Below, piece after piece: positions 17,863-23,665 of a stretch of DNA of 29,448 nucleotides. Where the stretch lies: positions 7,859 to 37,306 of IMG/VR virus record IMGVR_UViG_3300030106_006094; one strand, given 5' to 3'. The notes beneath the pieces were generated by a model. It was not told the DNA's origin, made no database searches, and saw only the letters and a program-made list of their open reading frames with translations. Source of the DNA: a virus. Made by a program: the position numbers and the translations under genes. The first letter of the stretch is position 1; every line of letters begins with the position of its first letter.

Positions 17863-18057
17863 ATGGACACAGAAAAGTGGAAATCAGTTTTGGTCCCGGT
17901 GCCAGTGTACCGAGAGATCAAAGAAATTGCGCAGATGGAAGATCGTTCGATCAGCGGACAGCTACGCAAAATATTCAAAGAATGGAAGGAAGATCGGATT
18001 GCCGAAGCGGCAGAAATCGATCAAAATAGTTTAACTACTTTTTCGGCAGAAAAGTAG
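17863..18057 (+). CDS. Putative ribbon-helix-helix transcriptional regulator
   Basis: 64 residues with the layout of an Arc/CopG-like ribbon-helix-helix domain: a strand at 6-13 (WKSVLVPV), helix A at about 15-26, a turn (EDRS) and helix B at 29-44, then a short acidic tail. Such proteins bind operators as dimers through the strand. No ribosome site precedes the ATG, and the promoter upstream places +1 on or next to the ATG, as for leaderless lambda cI mRNA from PRM. The TGCGA inverted repeat in this promoter suggests autoregulation (inference). An overlapping frame starting at 17823 is judged spurious. Confidence 0.75.
   Translation: MDTEKWKSVLVPVPVYREIKEIAQMEDRSISGQLRKIFKEWKEDRIAEAAEIDQNSLTTFSAEK
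18035..18057 (+). promoter_or_regulatory. 8-bp hairpin over the regulator stop codon
   Basis: CTACTTTT (18035-18042) and AAAAGTAG (18050-18057) pair perfectly around a seven-base loop; the 3' arm contains the TAG stop. It begins the stem-loop series that fills the following gene-free stretch. Confidence 0.65.
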
Positions 18058-18275
18058 AGGCAGGGGTCTACTTCGACCCAGTTGGCCCGTGTCCCGTCCG
18101 GGTTGCCGAAGACGGGATAATTTGTTAGTTTTAGGGGTAGAAGAAGTCCCCTAGCTTCTTTAGAAGAGTAGCCAAGGCTCTTCGTCTCAAGACAAACCTG
18201 AGTCTTAACACCGCTCGGGCATTCCTTAGCCGGGCCTTAGCTTTGCCGAAGTTAAGGCCCGGTCCCTTTTTTTAC
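18058..18275 (+). ncRNA. Candidate structured RNA / 3' UTR with serial stem-loops
   Basis: No gene fits this stretch on either strand. It can form successive stems: 18064-18068/18075-18079 (GGGTC/GACCC), 18092-18098/18111-18117 (TCCCGTC/GACGGGA), 18132-18137/18148-18153 (TAGGGG/CCCCTA), 18163-18168/18178-18183 (GAAGAG/CTCTTC, alternative to a small stem at 18155-18166), 18189-18193/18202-18206, and the terminator. Every stem was found by eye; no folding was run. It would be co-transcribed with the regulator, either as a structured 3' UTR or as a processed small RNA. It matches no RNA family I recognise. Confidence 0.5.
18230..18275 (+). terminator. Strong intrinsic terminator of replication/regulator transcripts
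   Basis: A 14-bp stem (18230-18243 with 18249-18262, one G-T wobble) holding CCGGGCCTTA/TAAGGCCCGG, loop TGCCG, followed by TCCCTTTTTTT. It is correctly oriented to end plus-strand transcription coming from the polymerase and regulator genes. Confidence 0.92.
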
Positions 18276-18290
18276 TTTTAAATGATATGG

Positions 18291-18320
18291 TTGGTCTGAC
18301 CAAAGGGTGGGCTCACCCTT
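18291..18320. repeat. Two adjacent inverted repeats between convergent units
   Basis: TTGGTC-T-GACCAA (18291-18303) is directly followed by AAGGGTG-GGCT-CACCCTT (18303-18320). They sit between the plus-strand terminator and the end of the minus-strand operon; the second could help end minus-strand RNA although no U tract follows it on that strand. Confidence 0.55.
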
Positions 18321-18356
18321 CGGAGCGAGGCTGGCCCACTCGTGGTCAAAACGGGC

Positions 18357-18686
18357 TTAATTGTTATAATGAATTTTCCAGGTTTGAAGCTCTTTAAGTT
18401 TTTCTACATATTTCACGGATTTTTCGGGCATCCCACAGTTATCAAAACCTTCCACATCCAACATCTTCATTAATAAACTTTTTACTTCGGGAACAATTCC
18501 TTCATATTCTTTTTTCAAATACTCCAAATCAGATTCCCCGGTCAACAAATCAATTAAATCGCCTATCGCGCCAGTAGCCATGACCCATTCGTTTTCGGTC
18601 AAATGGGCCTCATTTTCTATATCGCCGCCAGCCATAACCGTCATATACGTGTCGTATTGCTGGTCGGTTTTCTTATGCCATTTCAT
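18357..18686 (-). CDS. Hypothetical protein, last gene of minus operon
   Basis: 109 residues with an excellent ribosome site (AAGGAG, six bases from the ATG at 18686). Acidic, helical, soluble; no recognised motif. It is separated by 27 bases from the preceding small gene and is the promoter-distal end of the twelve-gene operon. Function unknown. Confidence 0.8.
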   Translation of the reverse strand: MKWHKKTDQQYDTYMTVMAGGDIENEAHLTENEWVMATGAIGDLIDLLTGESDLEYLKKEYEGIVPEVKSLLMKMLDVEGFDNCGMPEKSVKYVEKLKELQTWKIHYNN

Positions 18687-18713
18687 TTTTTACTCCTTTT
18701 TGTTTTTACCATC

Positions 18714-18845
18714 TCAGTCCGTCGCCAATTCAACGTAGACCTTGGTCCAATACGTTCTGGCCCAATCGCTTATGTTCGGGTTCTCAAGTATATTTCTAAC
18801 CGCCAGTAGCTGAGACACCATTCTCCATTCGTCTTTTCTCATCAT
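18714..18845 (-). CDS. Small hypothetical protein, 43 aa
   Basis: MMRKDEWRMVSQLLAVRNIL... 43 residues ending in VELATD. GGAG lies five bases before the ATG, and the ATG overlaps the upstream gene's stop (ATGA), strong evidence that it is translated. Trp-rich, helical, no recognised domain. Confidence 0.7.
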   Translation of the reverse strand: MMRKDEWRMVSQLLAVRNILENPNISDWARTYWTKVYVELATD

Positions 18846-19012
18846 TTTCTCTCCAATTCACAAATTTCTGCTGTTGGAAAATCCTCATCTGTTTTACCTT
18901 CCAACATCTTTTCTGTCAAAAAGTTGTTTGCTTCTTTTTTAGATGCAAAAGGACCACGGACCTTGGAGCGTCCATGCTTCTTCGCATTATGTAAAACAAT
19001 TACCCAGGTCAC
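18842..19012 (-). CDS. Small hypothetical protein, 56 aa
   Basis: Starts with GTG overlapping the stop of the 372-residue gene upstream (GTGA) and ends overlapping the next ATG, so it lies in a continuous chain of coupled genes. The sequence begins MTWVIVLHNAKKHGRSKVRG, has a strand-loop-helix look with a basic N-terminal half and an acidic C-terminal half. No recognised family. Confidence 0.7.
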   Translation of the reverse strand: MTWVIVLHNAKKHGRSKVRGPFASKKEANNFLTEKMLEGKTDEDFPTAEICELERK

Positions 19013-20127
19013 GCCTTATCCTTTTCAACAACGTAATCCTTGGTTATCACTCCCAAACTGGGATCGCCGCGTTTATGCTCTTTAATGTACACGCTTTTAA
19101 GAATGTATCCGTGCTCGTCCTTATAATGACGCCAGTGTCCCGCTACGTCGTGTTGACGCACTCCAGCAAACTCCGTGCGCTTTGGCTCTTTTGGCATAAT
19201 TACACGGCCCTTGGTCTTAGGCAGCGTCAGCTTTACGCGCACGTGCGAGTCATGGGGGGTTGTTTCTTTGTTTAACCGTTTGCCTTGTACTCCAAGAACC
19301 TTTGGCTCTTCGACAAACCAGTCATAATTCATCAAAGACAGCATGGCTATCAATCGCGCATATTTGTTTTGATTGATCCGACCCTTCATTACTCCAAAAT
19401 CACTTCTTACATTTTTTGGAGTGTCATACACGTAATCGTTCAAACCCAAGGACCATCTTTGAAAAAGGCCCAATAAGTCGTTGCTGGCCGGGGCTTCCTC
19501 ATCTCCCAAAAACATCAATGGAAAAAAACCCGGATGGCGACGGTTTATTATGTCAGCCTCTATGTATTGTCCGCTCATACTCCAAATGCAGGTTTTGACA
19601 CTTATAGGGTACAGAGCTACTGCGGTTTTTGCAGGGAAAAGCGTGGTTGTTTCGTCTCGCGTTCCGTACACCTCTTCGTAATAGTGTTCTATTACATACA
19701 CATCTCCACGCTCACAACGTCTTCTTCCCACAATTGCATTATCCTCATTCACTAACGCAACTTCGGGAGATTCTCGAACATGAAAACCAACCAAGCCAAA
19801 CCCCGGATACAAGTGTCCCAGATCAAATTCGATCCACTGATTGAAGTGACGAGGGCGGGCATTCAACATAGCTTTGTAAAGCTGATGCTGATTACCTTTC
19901 TCGACCTGCGGCTCAAGATACTCCAAGATCTCGTTGCTGATCTCGTAGGTCACACTGCTTTGAATCCGGTTAGTTCTTTCTCTTAATGTTTTTTTTACAT
20001 GGACTTTCCACCCTTTAGGATGTTCAAAGTTTTCTAAACCACCCAAGCGTATAAACGGCTTCTGGATCGCGTGGATAACTTCCTGTTTAAGCTGACCCAG
20101 TTCCAGTTTTTCTCCTTCGTGGCTCAT
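19009..20127 (-). CDS. Conserved phage protein with basic C-terminal motif
   Basis: 372 residues from an ATG at 20127 that overlaps the upstream TGA (ATGA); a TTG at 20139 is less likely. A central part (about 85-215) contains HLYPGFGLVGFHV and YPISVKTCIWSM. The C-terminal 45 residues carry the pattern VRQHDVAGHWRHY ... IKEHKRGDPSLGVITKDY, which I recognise as recurring at the end of many uncharacterised marine phage proteins. No catalytic residues can be assigned. It is the largest gene of the minus operon. Confidence 0.85.
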   Translation of the reverse strand: MSHEGEKLELGQLKQEVIHAIQKPFIRLGGLENFEHPKGWKVHVKKTLRERTNRIQSSVTYEISNEILEYLEPQVEKGNQHQLYKAMLNARPRHFNQWIEFDLGHLYPGFGLVGFHVRESPEVALVNEDNAIVGRRRCERGDVYVIEHYYEEVYGTRDETTTLFPAKTAVALYPISVKTCIWSMSGQYIEADIINRRHPGFFPLMFLGDEEAPASNDLLGLFQRWSLGLNDYVYDTPKNVRSDFGVMKGRINQNKYARLIAMLSLMNYDWFVEEPKVLGVQGKRLNKETTPHDSHVRVKLTLPKTKGRVIMPKEPKRTEFAGVRQHDVAGHWRHYKDEHGYILKSVYIKEHKRGDPSLGVITKDYVVEKDKA

Positions 20128-20639
20128 TCTTCGGTCCAATACATCTCGTTGATTGATGCGTCGATGTGGACAATTGGCTCGTCAGACCTGTTGTAAAACT
20201 GTCTTAAACCACAAACCAATGGGTTCAAGATTGCGGCCTTCTCCTCAAATTCCATCGATTGATAAACGTCGTAATCGAAAGAGATCGGTATGCGCGTTAG
20301 CAAAAACTTCTCTTCGCTATTGTGTCGCTCGACATAAACATCCACCCCCATGTCCCTGCGTTTATGTACATACTGCATCGAGGGATCACAAACCTGGAAG
20401 ATAGGGCCTTTTGTTTCCTGTGCGTCGAGTTGCTGCTCGCGCTCAAAAAGCTTGTTTCTAAGGTTCTCCGTTTCCTGATACAAACGCCGATGCGCATCTA
20501 TCCGAAACGAGTCGTTTTTAGCTGCTTTAGAATTTGCTTCTTCTATTTTAGAGTTCAACTTCTTGACCTTGTTTTCAAGTCGCTTGACTTTTTTGGTCAA
20601 CTCTTCGTTTTGCTTCTCGATTTCATTTTTTAAAACCAT
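20124..20639 (-). CDS. Coiled-coil hypothetical protein
   Basis: 171 residues. Residues 1-72 form a long, heavily charged coiled coil (Lys/Glu/Leu/Asn heptads); residues 75-171 are a globular, acidic domain ending MYWTEE. AGGAG lies eight bases before the ATG. Ends in a 4-base overlap with the 372-residue gene, which suggests the two proteins work together; oligomerisation through the coil is likely. Function unknown. Confidence 0.82.
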   Translation of the reverse strand: MVLKNEIEKQNEELTKKVKRLENKVKKLNSKIEEANSKAAKNDSFRIDAHRRLYQETENLRNKLFEREQQLDAQETKGPIFQVCDPSMQYVHKRRDMGVDVYVERHNSEEKFLLTRIPISFDYDVYQSMEFEEKAAILNPLVCGLRQFYNRSDEPIVHIDASINEMYWTEE

Positions 20640-20640
20640 G

Positions 20641-20865
20641 CTAGTTCTCCTGTTTAAGTTGGTGGTTTGGGCGGCGTTTTGCCGACATTGAAATTACGTG
20701 CTGCGAGTAGTCAACGCCCGGCGGGAGATGTTTTTGGATATCTCCCATTGCTATGTCCCGAAGGTCCAAATGGTTTTGCCATTTAAAACCAAAACTGTCT
20801 CGCGCCTCGTAGACTATCGCGATGTCATATTTCGCTACTTCCATTTTCGTTGTTTCCCTTTTCAT
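20641..20865 (-). CDS. Hypothetical protein, 74 aa
   Basis: Contains YDIAIVYEARDSFGFKWQNH and a basic tail (SAKRRPNHQLKQEN). Two starts are possible: ATG 20865 (AAGGA immediately adjacent, too close) or ATG 20844 (67 residues, AGGG eleven bases upstream); neither ribosome site is ideal, so coupling with the upstream gene, which it overlaps, may drive translation. One base separates its stop from the next ATG. Function unknown. Confidence 0.62.
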   Translation of the reverse strand: MKRETTKMEVAKYDIAIVYEARDSFGFKWQNHLDLRDIAMGDIQKHLPPGVDYSQHVISMSAKRRPNHQLKQEN

Positions 20866-20995
20866 TCCTTAGCACAGCGTTTAACCGTTCACGGTCCTCG
20901 GTGCTGATGTGTTTTTTAATGTTGAGGATCGACATCCCTAAAGCGTCAATCCCGTATTTCGCTTGAAACTCTTCGCAAAGCTCAACGAGCGTCAT
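20825..20995 (-). CDS. Small hypothetical protein, 56 aa
   Basis: MTLVELCEEFQAKYGIDALG..., 56 residues ending in NGSSEI. The ATG overlaps the upstream TGA (ATGA) and it fills what would otherwise be a gap in the operon. Helical, with an unstructured Asn/Ser tail that lies in the overlap with the next gene. No recognised family. Confidence 0.65.
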   Translation of the reverse strand: MTLVELCEEFQAKYGIDALGMSILNIKKHISTEDRERLNAVLRNEKGNNENGSSEI

Positions 20996-21276
20996 TTTTC
21001 CAAAGGCCCGATGATCATGTCCGCGATCTTGCCTCCAAACTCCGCGTCCTGCATGGCCTTCAACGCCATCAGTCCCGCTGCTGCGTTAGATAACTCCGGA
21101 AACGATCTATCAAACGCCTCGGTATCTTCTTCCCCATCGTCATACTCCACCTCAATGTGGAACGCGAACGAAGTTGGGTTGATTCCCATGTCGTTTAAAA
21201 TATCCCCGATTAAGTCGGTTAAGTATTCCGTGTCTTTGACCTCTAATTGATCGTCGCCTAGCATTATGGTTTTCAT
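20992..21276 (-). CDS. Hypothetical acidic protein, 94 aa
   Basis: GGAGG lies seven bases before the ATG, which overlaps the upstream TAA (TAATG). Acidic alpha/beta sequence with HIEVEYDDGEEDTEAF in the middle. DNA mimicry is conceivable from the charge but there is no specific evidence. Function unknown. Confidence 0.78.
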   Translation of the reverse strand: MKTIMLGDDQLEVKDTEYLTDLIGDILNDMGINPTSFAFHIEVEYDDGEEDTEAFDRSFPELSNAAAGLMALKAMQDAEFGGKIADMIIGPLEK

Positions 21277-21467
21277 TACGCAGCCTCCGATTCATACGTT
21301 TCAAAACAGTTGACCCATTGGGACAATTCTTTGTCCGTCATGTTCAAAAGTTCTTCCAATCGTTTGCGAATTGTTTTCGCCAACACCTCGTGCGGGATCT
21401 CATCCGGGTCTTCGAAAGTACTATCAACGTAAAAATTTGTGTCATAAATATGAGTAAATGCTTCCAT
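21276..21467 (-). CDS. Hypothetical protein, 63 aa
   Basis: Small acidic helical protein (MEAFTHIYDTNFYVDS... QWVNCFETYESEAA). Start and stop both overlap neighbours by one base in TAATG junctions. No recognised domain. Confidence 0.72.
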   Translation of the reverse strand: MEAFTHIYDTNFYVDSTFEDPDEIPHEVLAKTIRKRLEELLNMTDKELSQWVNCFETYESEAA

Positions 21468-21895
21468 TACACCGCCTCATAATCGATATCGACCCACTGT
21501 AAAGAAGTGACGTTGATCTCGTCGGTAGTTAGGTGGGCATACTCCGGGTTGCGGGTCACATTGGCACACAACATGACATTACCTGCCGCATCGTGCTTGA
21601 AAGTAAACGCTACCGTATCACCCTCAGAAGCTTGCTCACGTAAGACAGGAGCGGGGATATTGTAACGCTTGTCCTTGCGTCCGTTCTTCCCGGTCACAAC
21701 ATAAAACTTTATTGTCGTTTCAGTTCCGTCCGTGAAGTGCAGCGGCATTTCTTTTTTACTGCCATTAGTCATGGTGTCGAAATCGACGCCGAGCAACCGC
21801 GCCAAGCGGACCAGTTCTTTAAAACAATCCGGGTTACCTTTTTCGATCATGGTTTTGGTCAACGTCTTGCTGACCGCTGGTATTAATAGTTCCAT
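21467..21895 (-). CDS. Hypothetical protein, possible DNA-binding domain
   Basis: 142 residues. N-terminal helices (KTLTKTMIEKGNPDCFKELVRLARLLGVDFDTM) are followed by a beta-rich half (TIKFYVVTGKNGRKDKRYNIP, DTVAFTFKHDAAGNVMLCANV). The all-helix then beta layout with basic patches is compatible with a nucleic-acid-binding protein, but no family is recognised. Coupled by TAATG overlaps at both ends. Confidence 0.75.
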   Translation of the reverse strand: MELLIPAVSKTLTKTMIEKGNPDCFKELVRLARLLGVDFDTMTNGSKKEMPLHFTDGTETTIKFYVVTGKNGRKDKRYNIPAPVLREQASEGDTVAFTFKHDAAGNVMLCANVTRNPEYAHLTTDEINVTSLQWVDIDYEAV

Positions 21896-22092
21896 TAGTC
21901 TTCTCCGTTTAGTATGTTCAATGATAAATCTGCACTTTCGGCAAGACCGTCAACCATTTGCCATCCAGCCCTTATGGCTTCCATGTCTTCTGCCTTTATG
22001 CCCGCCAACACTAAACGTAATGCAGCGGCTTTTGTGGCGGTGTCCGTGACCGCATCTCTCAACTCTTTGAGTTGTTTGTCCATTGATTTCAT
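21895..22092 (-). CDS. Hypothetical helical protein, 65 aa
   Basis: Ala-rich, two-helix protein (MKSMDKQLKELRDAVTDTAT...). AAGGAAG precedes the ATG, which overlaps the stop of the first operon gene. Likely oligomerises through amphipathic helices. Function unknown. Confidence 0.72.
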   Translation of the reverse strand: MKSMDKQLKELRDAVTDTATKAAALRLVLAGIKAEDMEAIRAGWQMVDGLAESADLSLNILNGED

Positions 22093-22226
22093 TTATCTTC
22101 CTTTTGTTGTAGCTCATCGAGCTTGTTGTTGATGTCTTGGAGAGTGGACTGGATGTCTCGAACCACGGACCACGCTTCTTGGACTTCTTGTTCTGACAGC
22201 GTGATTTTGATCTCGATCTTTTCCAT
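22089..22226 (-). CDS. Small coiled-coil protein, first gene of minus operon
   Basis: 45 residues (MEKIEIKITLSEQEVQEAWS... LDELQQKEDK), with GGAG seven bases before the ATG and an ATGA overlap with the next gene. A short strand is followed by one long amphipathic helix. As the first gene of a twelve-gene operon it may carry a regulatory role, but that is only inferred from position. Confidence 0.7.
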   Translation of the reverse strand: MEKIEIKITLSEQEVQEAWSVVRDIQSTLQDINNKLDELQQKEDK

Positions 22227-22324
22227 TCGTTTCTCCAAGTCGGTTTCTGATAATAGGGGTATTTGTTTTGATATGCAACACCTCCTATATGAAAGTTGTT
22301 TATTACTTTTAGTTATAAGTTTAT

Positions 22325-22352
22325 TTTATATTGGTCTTGATAGGTATGCGAA
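22325..22352 (-). promoter_or_regulatory. Promoter of the minus-strand operon
   Basis: On the minus strand TTCGCA (22352-22347), 16-base spacer, TATAAA (22330-22325). Its -35 lies inside the spacer of the plus-strand promoter, so the two cannot be occupied together. Predicted leader of about 90 bases containing an unused AGGAGGTG ribosome-like site near 22280. Confidence 0.55.
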
Positions 22353-22365
22353 AATATGGTAAAAT
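22337..22365 (+). promoter_or_regulatory. Promoter of the rightward small-gene unit
   Basis: TTGATA (22337-22342), 17-base spacer, TAAAAT (22360-22365), each 5 of 6 to consensus. A TGCGA pentamer (22347-22351), also found in the regulator promoter, lies in the spacer. Confidence 0.72.
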
Positions 22366-22370
22366 ATAGG

Positions 22371-22435
22371 AGGGTCATAAAACCTTTGTCGAAACTGACC
22401 CTTTCGATTGTTCTTTAACCGGCCGCTGCTGCGGC
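22371..22435 (+). promoter_or_regulatory. Leader with two hairpins
   Basis: AGGGTCA (22371-22377) pairs perfectly with TGACCCT (22396-22402); GCCGC (22422-22426) pairs with GCGGC (22431-22435) around TGCT. Both sit in the roughly 90-base untranslated leader of the gene at 22466. Role unknown. Confidence 0.5.
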
Positions 22436-22465
22436 TACAATTTAAACAACTAAACGGAGGTGCTT

Positions 22466-22888
22466 ATGAAAGTAAGCGATGAAGCTTGGTGTCTTTATGA
22501 AAAGACAAACGTATTTCTCATGGAAAGATCGATACCGATTCGGTTTCGAGACTGCCCAAGCAAAGAACCAAAGATCGATTTGGCTCAAGCCCGGAAACTG
22601 GCGCGACGTTGTTTTAGAAAATTTTCTAAAAGGCCGCTCAGTTTCTACGTTAACAGAATCGAAGCGATCTCAGGATCGACCCACACTTGGACCAACAACA
22701 AGAAAGGCAATGGAAAAACCTTGCTTGTCAATGTCCACAAAGATTGGGGCGAGTTCATTCACGACCTGTCTCACTTGATTCAGGCCAAGAATCAATCTCG
22801 ATACCGGAGGGGCAAAGCTTGGCATTGTGCGGAACACGCGGCTTTGGAATTCAGGATCGCAAAAACGGTCTTGGAGGATTGTCCATGA
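22466..22888 (+). CDS. Putative metal-binding protein, HDxSH/HxxEH motifs
   Basis: 140 residues. The C-terminal half has His99 and His103 (HDLSH) followed by His120, Glu123 and His124 (HCAEH) on what look like two helices, an arrangement suggestive of a zinc site and distantly reminiscent of small metalloproteases, though the canonical HExxH order is absent. The N-terminal half is basic. Start at ATG 22466, five bases after GGAGG, preferred over GTG 22460. First gene of the rightward unit. Family not recognised. Confidence 0.75.
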   Translation: MKVSDEAWCLYEKTNVFLMERSIPIRFRDCPSKEPKIDLAQARKLARRCFRKFSKRPLSFYVNRIEAISGSTHTWTNNKKGNGKTLLVNVHKDWGEFIHDLSHLIQAKNQSRYRRGKAWHCAEHAALEFRIAKTVLEDCP

Positions 22889-23112
22889 AAATTCCAAGCA
22901 ACCTGACCCAAGCTTGGCTCGATAAAAAGGGCTTCAAGCTGGTAGAGATCTATCGCAACGGTTACCGCCTAGCGATTCTCAGATCTGTCGGTAGAAAGTG
23001 GGCACACCTAAGTGTGGCCGCAACTGGGGACAACTTCAAAGTACCAGTTGACCAGTTGATGTACCGGCCCGTTGTTCGCAAACGTGGACAATGGACTGTG
23101 GACTACAACTAA
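22885..23112 (+). CDS. Hypothetical protein, 75 aa
   Basis: ATG at 22885 overlaps the preceding stop (ATGA) with GGAGG seven bases upstream; a longer frame upstream is a shadow of the preceding gene. Basic, beta-rich sequence (MKIPSNLTQAWLDKKGFKL ... RKRGQWTVDYN) resembling a small nucleic-acid-binding barrel in composition. No recognised family. Confidence 0.75.
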   Translation: MKIPSNLTQAWLDKKGFKLVEIYRNGYRLAILRSVGRKWAHLSVAATGDNFKVPVDQLMYRPVVRKRGQWTVDYN

Positions 23113-23116
23113 TAAA

Positions 23117-23132
23117 GGGGGCCTCGGCCCCC
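23117..23132 (+). promoter_or_regulatory. GGGGGC-CTCG-GCCCCC hairpin
   Basis: Perfect 6-bp GC stem with a CTCG tetraloop between two genes. No U tract follows, so it is more likely an mRNA stabiliser or partial attenuator than a full terminator. Confidence 0.55.
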
Positions 23133-23162
23133 AACTCCTAATCAACTAAATCGAGGTAAAAA

Positions 23163-23393
23163 ATGAAAGTAAGAATTCAAGAAACCATAGAGCTTCGCAA
23201 ACACGAGGTTCAAGTTTTAAAAAAAATGGCGGAAGAAAACGGCTACGTTTCTTGGCGTGACTTTGTTAGCTGGAGAATTTGCTCACTGGGCTACGGTGAT
23301 TTAAACGCCGAAATTTCTGAATGGCTAGAACATGAAGAGTGGCAAAACATGACCGAAGAAGAGCGAGAAAAAAATGAGGTTGCTCCGGTTTAA
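23163..23393 (+). CDS. Small protein, possible RHH-type DNA-binding
   Basis: 76 residues behind a CAACTAAATCGAGG leader with GAGG seven bases from the ATG. The first 45 residues could fold as strand-helix-helix (MKVRIQETIEL, then HEVQVLKKMAEENG, then SWRDFVSWRICSLG), as in ribbon-helix-helix proteins, followed by an acidic tail. This assignment is tentative. Followed directly by a strong terminator. Confidence 0.68.
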   Translation: MKVRIQETIELRKHEVQVLKKMAEENGYVSWRDFVSWRICSLGYGDLNAEISEWLEHEEWQNMTEEEREKNEVAPV

Positions 23394-23400
23394 AAATAAG

Positions 23401-23423
23401 AAAGGGGCTTCGGCCCCTTTTTT
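23401..23423 (+). terminator. UUCG-loop intrinsic terminator
   Basis: AAAGGGGC, TTCG, GCCCCTTTTTT: an ideal tetraloop-capped stem followed by a T run. Ends the unit 22466-23393. Confidence 0.95.
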
Positions 23424-23437
23424 GTTAATTCGCCTTT

Positions 23438-23665
23438 CTATATAGTACTTTTTCATAAAATTAATTTTTTTAAAAAAATAATTTCAAAAATGCCGGTACT
23501 GGTGGGACTAATGGGATTGCCCAGTAAACACGCGGCTTTCAGCCGTACCGGCACGGTCCCACTGGTGTTTAACAACGGGACAGTTTTCGTTAAATTGCAT
23601 TTCCACATAGGAGTTTTCAGGAAATCTTTTTTTTATTTTTTTATTTTTACTAAAAAGTACTATAT
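23438..23665. other. Candidate replication origin or packaging site
   Basis: Gene-free. A perfect 14-bp inverted repeat (ATATAGTACTTTTT at 23440-23453 and its complement at 23652-23665) brackets about 200 bp. Inside are an A/T-only tract (about 23456-23482), then a GC-rich core, then poly-T tracts (23627-23650). The core has interleaved inverted repeats: 23491-23499 with 23545-23553, 23502-23508 with 23556-23562, and a small hairpin at 23534-23544. It ends 33 bases before the terminase small subunit, whose protein commonly binds DNA near its own gene; an origin is the alternative reading. Function is inferred. Confidence 0.5.
23491..23562. repeat. Interleaved inverted repeats, pseudoknot-like order
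   Basis: TGCCGGTAC (23491-23499) and GTACCGGCA (23545-23553) are complementary, as are GTGGGAC (23502-23508) and GTCCCAC (23556-23562). The order is 1-2-1'-2', not nested. ACTGGTG also occurs as a direct repeat at 23498-23504 and 23561-23567. Confidence 0.8.

Noticed and set aside
17823-18029. 68-residue frame starting at the polymerase stop codon
   Set aside because: Arg/Ser/Gly-rich, unlike a folded protein; the overlapping frame at 17863 has clear strand-helix-helix periodicity.
22240-22290. Extra minus-strand gene after the AGGAGGTG site near 22280
   Set aside because: The only frame starts with TTG two bases from the site and overlaps the coding sequence of the first operon gene out of frame with an Arg/His-rich product.
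22687-22884. N-terminal extension of the 75-residue protein
   Set aside because: It lies in another frame of the preceding gene; ATG 22885 has GGAGG at ideal spacing and an ATGA overlap.
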